The notes beneath the pieces were generated by a model. That model worked only from the letters and a program-made list of their open reading frames with translations. It searched no databases and had not been told where the DNA came from. Shown one piece after another: positions 1 through 8,814 of a DNA stretch of 64,000 nt. Position 1 is the first letter of the stretch; every line of letters starts with the position of its first letter. Source of the DNA: CALOAD01 sp942491415 (GTDB lineage: Bacteria; Cyanobacteriota; Vampirovibrionia; Gastranaerophilales; CALOAD01); NCBI GenBank assembly GCA_942491415.1, contig CALOAD010000020.1, positions 1 through 64,000 of the forward strand, in the 5' to 3' direction. A program made the position numbers and the translations under genes.

Positions 1-1975
1 GCTAGCTGTTGTTTCTCACCAGTAAAATCTGTCTGCTGAATATTGGCCAAAATGGTCATGTCGCTAAGTGCTGCGTCTCCACGCACGAAAAATGAGAAAT
101 CGCGATACTGACTCTCTCCTGCTGCTATGGTCCCGACTTGCTCAGTTTTCTCGAAAGTGATAGATGGATGGGAGACCTTGAAATGAATCTTGACATTTCT
201 GCCCACAAATCGCCTAAATTTCGAATACTGACACGAAATTTAGGGTGAGAGTTTTGCATTACATCCTGCTTATTAATTCCGTTTAACAGAACCGTTTCGA
301 ATTTGAGGTTGGGTTGGCGGATAACAACTGGTAGATTTATTTTTTTGCTTATACTAGGAAAATGATCTTGGCTAATTTTTTTCCGAAAACTCCACAGTTG
401 AATCTTTATATGCTCGGTCCAATTTGAAAGGAATTGTGACGGTTGGTCCAGATTCCGATGCATCCAATGATCCGATCAAGTTATCAAATCTATCTATCTT
501 AACTTCAGAAGACTGAGCAATGATTTCGAGTCTCACATCTTTTGCCTGATTCTCGCCACTATTCTGAGGTGTAATTTTCAACAAATATGATTTTCCATTC
601 TCAGGATTAGACACACCTCGTCCGTTGTGCTCAAAAAACTCGATAAGTGGAGCTAAGTATAGGTGTTTTGCTTGAGAACGGAAAAGAATATTCTTTCTCG
701 GTTTTCATCCCACGAATATCTTCCACCACGAGGGTGTAGTTAATAGTAGGCTTAGAATAGGTGCGTGGAATCTTTATTGCCAGGACAGCTTTTTGTAAAT
801 CGAATGGAACTATCGTCCCTAGGTCGTCTTCTGCCTTGATTATTTTGATCCCGTCAGAGACATCTTTAATCTTAGCGACAACACCAAGTGCAGGCCCAAC
901 TCCTTCATTTTTGATGTGAGTGTTAATCTCTATTGTTTCATTGTTATTTGGAAGAGAATCGCCGTTACCACTTGCCAACCCGGTATAGTCATTTAACCGA
1001 GAGACCGCAAACTGCAGATTAGGTCGTTGTAGTTTGGCCGTTTCAATTTGTAACTTCACAGGGCGTGAGTCATAGCCTCGTTTCTCACGTGCTACAATCA
1101 GGAAGTTTGAAACGCCTGAAGATAAATTGAGATCAGACGTTATGGGAAATTCAACTATCTCGCTCTCGCCCGGATCTAAACTGCCAACACTCAATGACTT
1201 TTGAATAGATATCCCGTGCATTTCGGATTCAATAGTCACATTGACATTAAATGCAGTCCCTTTTCCATGATTCATAACTTCGACAATTATTTTTGATGCC
1301 TCGCCAGCATCTATCTTCTGATTTGGAATTAAGGAAGAGGAGTCAGTATATCGGCAAGCTAATTCCAGGGCAGCAGGCCCGCTTAAGATACTATTAATTA
1401 TTGCAATCTGCGGGGAGATGGTTTTGTATTGATAGTATACATTTGCAGCAAGATTATCGTAGGCAGTTTCTCTGGCATCTTCTGCCCACAAATATTCACT
1501 GACATGCAGACCCATAGTGAGTGTTGCAATCCCTATTGCCAAATGACTAATCCCTTCTGCTTGGCCCACCTCACGAACACCCGTTGCATCTGCCTGTATC
1601 TTTTTCTCAAAGTTCCTCATTGAAAAGACAATACTTGAACGAACGTCTGCAATTGGCCTCAGTTATCCTACCACCAATAGATTCAGTTAAGAATAGTGGT
1701 GTAAGAACCAGAATGTTATCATCTACATCTTTAACATTTGTTTTGACTGAGACACTTTTGAATGTTTTTTTGAATACTTTTTTCAATTGACTGGTAAAAT
1801 AGTCATAGTCTTCAGTCTCATGTATATTTTTGTCATCTATAACAAGATGTATCATTTTAAGTTCGTCGGTGTCGCCTCCGTTCACTATCAAATGGTTAGA
1901 ACAACCAGAGCAAAAATTTATAAGGAACAGCAGAATCACAATAAAACATGAAATCATTTTTCTTTTAATTTCCAC
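1..1975 (-). pseudogene. Frameshifted lipoprotein with CARDB-like repeats, running off the left edge
   Basis: One minus-strand gene appears to run from an ATG at 1975 past base 1, but it changes frame at least four times: near 1607-1620, 660-690, 376-382 (a T7 run on the plus strand, A7 in the message) and 200-210. The first segment starts with a hydrophobic signal ending FCSGC, a weak lipobox, so it was probably an outer-membrane lipoprotein. The later segments hold repeated beta-sandwich modules of the CARDB/NEW type, with phrases such as IKNEGVGPALG, NSGENQAKDVRLEI and IRNLGD. Reading across each break restores continuous, domain-like sequence, which is why I treat it as one gene. The stretch is richer in G+C than its neighbours: a hand count gives 29 of 60 bases at 1021-1080, against 16 of 60 at 17341-17400. 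It could be a decayed foreign gene or poor sequence at a contig end. Function is unknown. Confidence 0.6.
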
Positions 1976-2021
1976 AGCTAACTCCCCAAATTACACTCCG
2001 GTTTCTTAATATAATGCATTA

Positions 2022-2126
2022 CTACTTCAAACGATCCAGGCCAAGATCTACATCTTTTCTCTTTGGCTTTGTTGCTAGAAGTCCCATTCCTTTAAAGACA
2101 ACAACCAGCACAAAAAGTAGCGCCTT
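2022..2126 (-). pseudogene. C-terminal remnant of a membrane protein
   Basis: About 34 codons are open on the minus strand between stop codons. They read as a hydrophobic segment (LLFVLVVVF) followed by a charged tail ending in DVDLGLDRLK and a stop. A membrane helix with a basic or acidic tail is typical of the end of a larger transporter-like protein, but nothing upstream continues it and no start codon fits. It sits beside the broken lipoprotein gene and the change in base composition, so it is probably another fragment of the same foreign or mis-joined segment. The family is not recognised and chance is possible. Confidence 0.3.
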
Positions 2127-2204
2127 TTAAGTACGAAACAATCCTTTAAGATCATCCCTTAAAAGCCATCCAGAATCAGTAGTATCAGTTAGAAAATTGC
2201 ATGT

Positions 2205-2675
2205 TTGAAACTATATTCTGAAATTTCTAAAAATGGTATAAAAAAAGGGCAAAATATACTTAAGTTATCGGATGAAAAAGCTTACTGGGATTTAAAAAGT
2301 GAGGTGTCTAGATTTGAAAAATCTTTAGCAAAAGCGGTTGACTTTGAGTCAACAAATTTGCTTGAAAGACTTCGAGATCTCAAATTTGGAGCGGCTCCTG
2401 CTGAGGTTATAGGTGCAATTACTCCGTTTCCTTTGATTCTATCATCTGTATTAACAGCAAAAAGTGATGAAGAAAAATCATCAATCGCTATAAAACAAGG
2501 TATTCCTGTTGCCGGAGGAATGGCGGCATGGGCTTATGCATCGATGTCTAAATTGTTAAATAATCCTAAATCAATGGGGTTAGGGCTTGTTGCGGGATTT
2601 GTGTTTAGCCAAATTGCGGATGTAATTAATGATAAGGTTAATCCATCTAAAAAAGCCGAGAAAAGTCACATTTAA
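2205..2675 (+). CDS. Hypothetical protein with glycine-rich hydrophobic segments
   Basis: This is about 156 residues. The N-terminal half (to about 75) is charged and helical. The second half has glycine- and alanine-rich hydrophobic stretches around residues 72-88 and 103-135 that could be membrane or glycine-zipper helices, and the tail is basic. I do not recognise a family. The only available start is TTG at 2205, with no convincing ribosome-binding site, and the in-frame stop just upstream lies at the edge of the odd-composition segment, so the real N-terminus may have been lost at a junction near 2.1-2.2 kb. Base composition matches the rest of the window, unlike the DNA to its left. It resembles in style the other small hydrophobic hypotheticals at 28812 and 34525. 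Confidence 0.55.
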   Translation: MKLYSEISKNGIKKGQNILKLSDEKAYWDLKSEVSRFEKSLAKAVDFESTNLLERLRDLKFGAAPAEVIGAITPFPLILSSVLTAKSDEEKSSIAIKQGIPVAGGMAAWAYASMSKLLNNPKSMGLGLVAGFVFSQIADVINDKVNPSKKAEKSHI

Positions 2676-2679
2676 AGAG

Positions 2680-3363
2680 TTATCTGACGCCAATTTCACT
2701 AAAATCTTTAAGCATTGATGTTTTTAGTTGCTCAAATTCTTGGTCTGAGTAGGTCTCTTCGTTTTTGAATGATTCATCAATGTGTTTTGAAACAGAAAAC
2801 TTTTGTAAATAATAAGCATCAGCACCTTTTATGAGGTTGGCTATTTTAGGAAAATCATCCACTGCCAGTTGGCTTTTAACTACCGTGGTTCTAAATTCGT
2901 GAGGGATTTTTGAGTCTATGATAATGCTAATGCTTTGTTTTATATCATCAAGACTTGTCTTTGATCTTGTTATATCGTGATATTTTTCGATAGGACCTTT
3001 TATGTCCATTGCTATATAATCAAGAAGTCCATCGGCTAGAAGGATTTTGAGCATTTCTGGATTTGTGCCGTTAGAGTCAAGTTTTACTAAAAAGCCTAGA
3101 GCTTTGATTTTTCTTATAAAATCGGGCAAATCTTTATTTAATGTGGGTTCTCCCCCCGTAACGACAATGGCGTCCAGTTTTCCCTGACGTTTTTTTAGAA
3201 AGTCAAAAATCTCTTCTTCTTTAATAATGGAGTCTTTTAACTTGTGTAATTCAGGGTTATGGCAATAAGGGCAAGAAAAATTGCAACCTTGAGTAAAGAC
3301 TATAGCCGAGATTTTGCCCGGATAATCGATTAGTGAAAATTTTTGAATGCCGCCTATTTTCAT
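2680..3363 (-). CDS. nrdG: Anaerobic ribonucleoside-triphosphate reductase activating protein
   Basis: This radical SAM enzyme uses a [4Fe-4S] cluster and S-adenosylmethionine to install the glycyl radical on class III ribonucleotide reductase. The cluster motif CxxxCxxC is visible as C27, C31 and C34 (CNFSCPYC), and the SAM-contacting GGE follows at residues 70-72 (VVTGGEPTL). At 227 residues it has the length of the longer, NrdG2-type activases. It lies 84 bases downstream of nrdD on the same strand, so the reductase and activase are probably one transcript under the cobalamin riboswitch. Nothing looks broken. Confusion with pyruvate formate-lyase activase is unlikely given the neighbour. 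Confidence 0.93.
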   Translation of the reverse strand: MKIGGIQKFSLIDYPGKISAIVFTQGCNFSCPYCHNPELHKLKDSIIKEEEIFDFLKKRQGKLDAIVVTGGEPTLNKDLPDFIRKIKALGFLVKLDSNGTNPEMLKILLADGLLDYIAMDIKGPIEKYHDITRSKTSLDDIKQSISIIIDSKIPHEFRTTVVKSQLAVDDFPKIANLIKGADAYYLQKFSVSKHIDESFKNEETYSDQEFEQLKTSMLKDFSEIGVR

Positions 3364-3447
3364 TTTAACTTTTAATTTCTAGTGATTATATTGTTTGTTA
3401 AAAAAGAAAACAGGGCTTTTATTAGTCCTGCTTTCTTTTTTGTATTT

Positions 3448-5559
3448 TTATACTGATGCGTGATCAGTTTCTTTTATAAGGAAAGTTTTTCTAAGTTTAA
3501 ATTCTTCTCTTTTTCCTTTGTTCCATTGGTTTACAGGTCTTATGTAACCAACGATTCTTGAGTATACCTCGCATTGTTCTCCACATTCAGGACAAGAGTG
3601 TTGTTCCCCTTTTTGATATCCGTGAGAAGGACAGACGCTGAACGTAGGTGAGAATGTAAAATAAGGAAGTTGGTAATCTTGGCATACTTTTCGAACAAGA
3701 TTTTTGATTACTTCTTTATTTTCTACTCTTTCACCGGCAAATATATGGATAGTTGTTCCACCGGTGTATTTTGCTTGTATTTCATCTTGGTGATCGAGTA
3801 CTTCGAAAACATCATCAGAATGTCTGATAGGAAGTTGTGTAGAATTTGTATAGAAAGGATCTGCACCGTCCTGGTATTCTTCTTCGTTGGCGCAAATACT
3901 GCGAGGATATTTTTCTTTGTCCAGTTTGGCAAAGCGATAAGAAGTTCCTTCCGCAGGAGTCGCTTCCAGATTGAAGTTTTCACCTGTTTCTTCTTGGAAT
4001 TCACTTAATCTATCTCTCATAAAATCGAGGACTTTTAATGTAAATTCCTTTGATCTTTGATCTTCAATACCTTTTCCAAACAAGTTTAAACAAGCTTCAT
4101 GCATACCGTTTAAGCCGATTGTAGAAAAGTGATTTTTCCAGTATTCGCCATTGCGGGCTTTGATGTTTTTAAGATAGAACTTTGAATAAGGGTAAAGGTC
4201 TTTAGAAGTAAGTCTTTCAAGTACTTTTCTTTTTATAGAAAGGCTTTCTTTTGCTAAGACCATAAGTTTTTCTAATCTTGCAAGGAAATCTTCTTCGTTT
4301 ACAGCTAAAACACCTAATCTTGCAAGGTTCATAGTTACAACACCAATAGATCCTGTTAACGGGTTAGATCCAAAAAGACCACCACCACGTTTTTCAAGCT
4401 CTCTGTTGTCGATTCTTAATCTGCAACACATAGATCTTGCATCTTCAGGGTTTAAATCGGAGTTGATGAAGTTAGAGAATGAAGGTACTCCATATTTTGC
4501 CGTCATTTCCCAAAGACCGTCAAGTTCAGGATTATCCCAGTCAAAGTCCTCTGTTATGTTATAGGTTGGTATCGGGAATGTGTGTACTCTTCCTTTTGCG
4601 TCCCCTTCCATCATAACTTCGAAAAAGGCTTTATTGAACATATTCATTTCTGTTTGAAATTCTGAATATGTCTCAGCTTGAGGTTCTCCACCAATTAAGA
4701 TGCTTTGATCAGCCCAAGTTTTTGGCATTACAAGGTCTAAAGTGATATTTGTAAATGGTGTTTGAAATCCTATTCTGGTAGGCACATTGAGGTTATATAC
4801 AAACTCTTGAACTGCTTGTTTTACTTCGCTATAAGATAGATTATCATAACGAATAAATGGAGCTAAAAGTGTATCAACACTTGAAAAAGCTTGTGCACCG
4901 GCAGCTTCACCTTGTAGTGTAAATAGGAAGTTTACCATTTGCCCTAATGCAGTTCTAAAGTGTTTAGGCGGTCTGCTTTCGATTTTTCCTGATGCACCTT
5001 TAAATCCTTCGAGTAAAAGATCATAAAGATCCCAACCTACACAATATACAGAAAGAACATTCAAGTCATGGATATGAAGGTCTCCGTTTAAGTGAGCTTG
5101 TTTTATTTCTATGGGGTAAATTTTATTTAACCAGTAAACTTTGCTTAATTCTGCTGACATATAGTTGTTTAAACCTTGCAAAGAATAAGTCATATTTGAG
5201 TTTTCATTAACTTGCCAGTCCAGTTGTTTTAGGTACTGATCGATTAAATCAACATTGTCTTTTTCAACAATATCACGGATTTTTGCGTGTTGATCACGAT
5301 AAATTGTGTAGGCTTTAGCACTTTTGCGGAAGTCAGATTCCATTAATGTTTCTTCAATAAGGTCTTGAAGTTGTTCTATATTAGGAATTGTTTCACCAAA
5401 AGTTCTTCTTGCTTTATCAACAGCTTGAAGAGCCAGTGTCTTTGCTGTTGTTTTGTCAAATTCTGCTGTTGCCTGCCCTGCTTTTGAAATCGCATTTATA
5501 ATTTTTTCTTCATCAAAACTAACGATTCTGCCGTCTCTTTTTTGAACGTTACTAAACAT
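3448..5559 (-). CDS. nrdD: Anaerobic (class III) ribonucleoside-triphosphate reductase
   Basis: This enzyme reduces ribonucleoside triphosphates to deoxyribonucleotides using an oxygen-sensitive glycyl radical. The 703-residue protein opens with an ATP-cone allosteric domain (about residues 1-95, beginning NVQKRDGRIVSFDEEKI). The catalytic barrel follows. The C-terminus carries the four-cysteine zinc site (C643, C656, C659, C663) and then the radical loop RIVGYIRPVNQW, in which G671 is the expected radical glycine. The message has a good ribosome-binding site (AGGGAG) before the ATG at 5559. A cobalamin riboswitch occupies the leader, and nrdG follows. The sequence is full length with no disruption. 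An obligate or facultative anaerobe is implied. Confidence 0.96.
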   Translation of the reverse strand: MFSNVQKRDGRIVSFDEEKIINAISKAGQATAEFDKTTAKTLALQAVDKARRTFGETIPNIEQLQDLIEETLMESDFRKSAKAYTIYRDQHAKIRDIVEKDNVDLIDQYLKQLDWQVNENSNMTYSLQGLNNYMSAELSKVYWLNKIYPIEIKQAHLNGDLHIHDLNVLSVYCVGWDLYDLLLEGFKGASGKIESRPPKHFRTALGQMVNFLFTLQGEAAGAQAFSSVDTLLAPFIRYDNLSYSEVKQAVQEFVYNLNVPTRIGFQTPFTNITLDLVMPKTWADQSILIGGEPQAETYSEFQTEMNMFNKAFFEVMMEGDAKGRVHTFPIPTYNITEDFDWDNPELDGLWEMTAKYGVPSFSNFINSDLNPEDARSMCCRLRIDNRELEKRGGGLFGSNPLTGSIGVVTMNLARLGVLAVNEEDFLARLEKLMVLAKESLSIKRKVLERLTSKDLYPYSKFYLKNIKARNGEYWKNHFSTIGLNGMHEACLNLFGKGIEDQRSKEFTLKVLDFMRDRLSEFQEETGENFNLEATPAEGTSYRFAKLDKEKYPRSICANEEEYQDGADPFYTNSTQLPIRHSDDVFEVLDHQDEIQAKYTGGTTIHIFAGERVENKEVIKNLVRKVCQDYQLPYFTFSPTFSVCPSHGYQKGEQHSCPECGEQCEVYSRIVGYIRPVNQWNKGKREEFKLRKTFLIKETDHASV

Positions 5560-5639
5560 CTAATTCTCCCTAAGATAATAAACTAACAGTATTAAAAACT
5601 GTCAGTACCGAGGTTTTAAAATATTAAATAAACTGTGTG

Positions 5640-5790
5640 ATTTAATATTTCATGTTCCCTGTCTCGAGGTACTAACAAACCTGGCTAATCAAGTATTCCG
5701 ACTATAACGGTTGCGGACCAGTGTGGGATTTTCACCCTTTAACTTAATATTCTAAAGTTTTCTTTCCTTGATATTTAGCCTCAGATAATA
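5640..5790 (-). promoter_or_regulatory. Cobalamin (B12) riboswitch upstream of nrdD
   Basis: Read on the minus strand, the leader contains the conserved cobalamin-aptamer core: GGTGAAAATCC, then CACTGGTCCGCAACCGT, then TAGTCGGAATAC and AGCCAGG, preceded by an AAGGAAAG that fits the P3 position. Downstream, between 5580 and 5652, lie a perfect 11-base inverted repeat (AAATATTAAAT and its complement, 5618-5651 region) and a second small hairpin just before the ribosome-binding site. These are candidates for the expression platform. B12 riboswitches normally turn genes off when adenosylcobalamin is abundant, so nrdDG should be repressed by B12. No obvious U-run follows the last hairpin, which favours control of translation or an undefined mechanism. 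Confidence 0.8.
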
Positions 5791-5896
5791 TATAGATTTT
5801 AATTGAAAATTTAGGATGTAGTCAATCATATTAATTAAATATTAATATTTATGATTAATATTTAACAAAGCTTTAATCGTGAAAAATTTAGTCATG

Positions 5897-5905
5897 TGGT
5901 ATAAT
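5897..5905 (+). promoter_or_regulatory. Extended -10 promoter for yjbQ
   Basis: TGGTATAAT is a consensus extended -10 element about 40 bases before the yjbQ start. No strong -35 is needed with this class and none is obvious. It is the only promoter-like match between the divergent nrdD leader and yjbQ. Confidence 0.45.
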
Positions 5906-5946
5906 TATTTTCAACTGAAAACACAGCTGTAAAAAGGGTCATGGTA

Positions 5947-6336
5947 ATGAAAAAAATTAGTATTAAAACTCAGAAGCGTAATGAGATTATAGACATCACT
6001 CCTGTTGTGAAAAAAACAATAGAGAGCATGGGTGTGGAAGATGGTATATGTGTTGTGTATTGTCCTCATACCACTGCCGGTATTACGGTTAATGAAAATT
6101 ATGATGAATCTGTAAAAGGAGATATGCTTTTTAGTTTAAATAAAATATCTCCCGATTATTCTGAATTTAGGCATATGGAAGGTAATTCAGATGCTCATGT
6201 GAAAGCTTCTATGATGGGTTGCAGTATAACTTTTATAATTGAAAACGGAAAGTTAATGATCGGTCATTGGCAAGGTATTTTCTTTACGGAATTTGACGGT
6301 TCGAGAAATCGTGAAGTATGGATAAAAGCATTATAA
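5947..6336 (+). CDS. yjbQ: YjbQ/UPF0047 family protein
   Basis: This is a small, widely conserved beta-barrel protein. Family members have been linked to a weak thiamine-phosphate synthase activity, but the physiological role is unsettled. The family signature is clear: the HTTAGITVNE block near residues 41-50, a DxxHMEGNSDAH-like block near 78-86, and the closing GHWQGIFFTEFDG block. I place the start at 5947 rather than the ATG at 5941, because the AGGG ribosome-binding site is only two bases from 5941 but eight from 5947. That gives 129 residues. It is monocistronic, between its own promoter and a bidirectional terminator. Confidence 0.9.
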   Translation: MKKISIKTQKRNEIIDITPVVKKTIESMGVEDGICVVYCPHTTAGITVNENYDESVKGDMLFSLNKISPDYSEFRHMEGNSDAHVKASMMGCSITFIIENGKLMIGHWQGIFFTEFDGSRNREVWIKAL

Positions 6337-6341
6337 ATATT

Positions 6342-6369
6342 AGTAAAGCCTCTTTAAAGAGGCTTTACT
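6342..6369. terminator. Bidirectional terminator between yjbQ and mutT
   Basis: A perfect palindrome, AGTAAAGCCTC then TTTAAA then the complement, ends in T-runs on both sides. It closes yjbQ on the plus strand and overlaps the last codon and stop of mutT on the minus strand. Confidence 0.8.
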
Positions 6370-6754
6370 TTTGTAATAATTTTTCTACGATAACCTTATC
6401 AGCTTTTACAAATTCAAAATTATTTAAATCCTGTTTTTCGACCCATTTTACATCATCATGATCATTTAGTTGGATTTTTCCTTCTATGTAGTCAGCTGTG
6501 TATGCCATTAATTTTATATTTTTTTCGTTGCAGTTAAATTCGGTTGAGCATAAAAAGTCTTTTACTTTAACTTTTATATTAAGTTCTTCCAAAAGTTCTC
6601 TTTTTAAGCATTCTTTGATTGTTTCGCCTTCTTCCAGTTTTCCACCGGGGAATTCCCAAAAAGGTTCCAGGCATTTTCCTTTTTTTCGCTTAGCAATAAG
6701 GATTTTCCCGTTTCGTTCTACAATTCCGGCGGATACGAAAAGTTTTTTATTCAT
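6365..6754 (-). CDS. mutT: Nudix hydrolase, MutT-like 8-oxo-dGTP diphosphatase
   Basis: This enzyme hydrolyses nucleoside triphosphates, probably oxidised dGTP, to keep mutagenic bases out of DNA. The Nudix box is complete at residues 38-60: G38, E44, then RE at 52-53 and EE at 56-57. The length of 129 residues is standard for MutT, and the sequence FWEFPGGKLEEGE matches the 8-oxo-dGTPase branch. The start codon overlaps the end of the small Cys-rich gene by eight bases, so the two are probably translationally coupled at the tail of the feo operon. Linking oxidised-nucleotide clean-up to ferrous iron uptake makes sense, since free Fe(II) drives Fenton damage, but that is inference. Confidence 0.88.
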   Translation of the reverse strand: MNKKLFVSAGIVERNGKILIAKRKKGKCLEPFWEFPGGKLEEGETIKECLKRELLEELNIKVKVKDFLCSTEFNCNEKNIKLMAYTADYIEGKIQLNDHDDVKWVEKQDLNNFEFVKADKVIVEKLLQK

Positions 6755-6917
6755 TTTTATCGCAATCTTTTACGATACAGTCTTTTGAGCAAATTTCACA
6801 ACCTGATGGCATTAGAACAGAATTGCAACGCATGCACCTTTCGCCTAAATGTTCAGGTGAGTAGTCCATTTTACAGGTGGGACATTGTATTTTATTTTCT
6901 TTGTCGCATTTAGTCAT
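6747..6917 (-). CDS. 56-residue Cys-rich zinc-ribbon-like protein in the feo operon
   Basis: An intact 56-residue reading frame lies between feoB and mutT. It starts at the ATG at 6917, 26 bases after the feoB stop, and ends inside the first codons of mutT (TAA at 6747-6749). It has nine cysteines: CPTC at 12-15 and a CMRC pair about 13 residues later form a probable zinc ribbon, followed by CEIC and two further cysteines. There is no membrane helix, so it is not the usual FeoB-associated Cys-rich membrane protein, though it occupies that position. Spacing and overlap with both neighbours, plus the non-random Cys pattern, argue that it is real. Its function is unknown; metal binding is the obvious guess. 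Confidence 0.7.
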   Translation of the reverse strand: MTKCDKENKIQCPTCKMDYSPEHLGERCMRCNSVLMPSGCEICSKDCIVKDCDKNE

Positions 6918-6943
6918 AAATAATTAAACCCCCTGTTTTTAGA

Positions 6944-8803
6944 TTAAAAAATAAAAGTAAGTAATCTGGATAAAATACCACCCGCACTAAAAGCTACAAA
7001 AATGGAGCCAAACCAAATTAAACAGGCTTCTTTAAATCCTCTTTCTTTGAATAAAACTGTAACAGCAATTATACAAGGTACAAATAAAGTTAATACTACC
7101 AAACCGGTTAATATTTGTTCCGGAGATAATACTGATGCTGAGCCGTCCAGACCAGACATTTTAGCCAGTCCTGCAGCGGCAAAATCTCGTCTTATGATTC
7201 CCATTATGAAAATAGTTGCTGTTTCTTGTGGTAGGTTAAGTATATTTGAGGCGAACGGGGCAAATGTTTTTTCTATAAATTGCATTCCGTTTGTCAGGTT
7301 TAAGGTTGTGATGATTAGGGAACCTATAACAAATAAAGGCGCTGCTTCTTGCAAAAAATGAATAGATTTTGAATATGTTTTCATTAGTATATTTTTAGGT
7401 TGAGGAAATTTCATTGTGGGCAGATCGATAATTAGATAGCTGGATTTTCCAGGTAAGTATTTGTTTAAAAGAGTTCCAACGGTTATAAAGACTATCGCTA
7501 TTGAAACAAGGTAGATAATCCAAGCTTTTAGACCTCCAATTGCAGCCAATAATGCTATTATAAGTCCTAATTGTGCTGAACAAGGAATTGTTAGACCCAA
7601 AAGTGCCGTAGCAATTGTTCTCTCACGGCTAGAACCTAATATTCTGGTTGTTATTGTTGCCATTGTTATACATCCAAATCCCAAAATGATTGGTATAACA
7701 GCTCTGCCGTTAAGACCTATTTTAGATAAAAATCTATCAGTTAAGGCTGCTACTCTGGGCAAATAACCCGAATCTTCCAGTATTGCCATGAAAAGATGGA
7801 AAGCAGCAATTAGTGGTAATAAAACTCCAAAAATGTAATGAATAGCCATTGTTAAAATGCCAAATTCACCTGATAAATATTCTTTTAAAATTTCGGAGCT
7901 TATAAAATTATTCACTAAGTCTGAAACCCAAGGAATATAATATTTTGAAACCAGTTTTGACTCTATTAGATTGACTATATCACCGGCTACGAAGACGCCT
8001 ATCAGTTGGTAAAGCAAAAATAAAGTCATAATAGCTGATAATGAACCGACAAAAGGGTTTAAAAGCCATCTACCGATTTTTGTTGAAAGGTTTGTTCCTT
8101 CATTTGTTTCTGAAACACAATTTTCGACGACTTTATCTATTATTTCTCTTCTTTCAGCGTAGATTTTTTCTCTATCTTCAAGGTTTTCTTCCTGTTTTAA
8201 GACTTGCAAAATCCTTGAAAAATCTTGTTTTTGAGTTGTTTCAATAAGTTTTTTTATACTTGGTGTTAATTTCTCAGAGCATTTAATTTCAGCTTCAAAA
8301 ATGAATTTTTTAACATCGCTAATGCCTTTGTTTTTTATGGCAATGGTTGGTATTACCGTCACTCCCAGTGACTCTTCCAGTCTTTCAATGTCTATTTTTA
8401 AACCTCTGGATGATGCTTCATCTATTTGATTAAGGGCGATTACCATAGGTATACCAAGATCAATTAGTTGTTGTGTTAAAAATAAATCTCGCTCAAGGTT
8501 TAAAGCGTTAACTACATTGACGATTTTGTCTGCTTGTAAAATAAATTCTTTTGCCACAATTTCTTCGTCATTGTAATTGCCAATGCCGTAAATTCCAGGC
8601 GTGTCAATGATTTCATGATTGTCTATTGTAATAGTTGAAACATCAACAGTTGTACCGGGATAGTTGCTGACTTCTACATAAGTACCGGTGAATTTATTGA
8701 AAAATACAGATTTACCGACGTTTGGATTGCCGGCGAATACAATTTTTTTATATTTTAAGCCTTTTAAACGTTCAGAGTCTTGGCTTTGATCGAACGCAGC
8801 CAT
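6944..8803 (-). CDS. feoB: Ferrous iron transport GTPase/permease FeoB
   Basis: FeoB is the inner-membrane transporter that imports Fe(II) under anoxic conditions. The N-terminal G domain is complete: G1 GNPNVGKS at 25-32, the YPGTT switch at 48-52, DTPG at 67-70 and NQID at 125-128. A helical GDI-like linker follows to about residue 240, then the polytopic membrane part with two Gate regions, including GCITMATITTR and PCSAQLG. At 619 residues it is slightly shorter than many homologues and lacks any C-terminal extension. feoA lies 11 bases upstream and the Cys-rich gene 26 bases downstream. A Fur-like box precedes the operon, consistent with iron-dependent repression. Confidence 0.95.
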   Translation of the reverse strand: MAAFDQSQDSERLKGLKYKKIVFAGNPNVGKSVFFNKFTGTYVEVSNYPGTTVDVSTITIDNHEIIDTPGIYGIGNYNDEEIVAKEFILQADKIVNVVNALNLERDLFLTQQLIDLGIPMVIALNQIDEASSRGLKIDIERLEESLGVTVIPTIAIKNKGISDVKKFIFEAEIKCSEKLTPSIKKLIETTQKQDFSRILQVLKQEENLEDREKIYAERREIIDKVVENCVSETNEGTNLSTKIGRWLLNPFVGSLSAIMTLFLLYQLIGVFVAGDIVNLIESKLVSKYYIPWVSDLVNNFISSEILKEYLSGEFGILTMAIHYIFGVLLPLIAAFHLFMAILEDSGYLPRVAALTDRFLSKIGLNGRAVIPIILGFGCITMATITTRILGSSRERTIATALLGLTIPCSAQLGLIIALLAAIGGLKAWIIYLVSIAIVFITVGTLLNKYLPGKSSYLIIDLPTMKFPQPKNILMKTYSKSIHFLQEAAPLFVIGSLIITTLNLTNGMQFIEKTFAPFASNILNLPQETATIFIMGIIRRDFAAAGLAKMSGLDGSASVLSPEQILTGLVVLTLFVPCIIAVTVLFKERGFKEACLIWFGSIFVAFSAGGILSRLLTFIF

Positions 8804-8814
8804 ATTCTTCTCTC

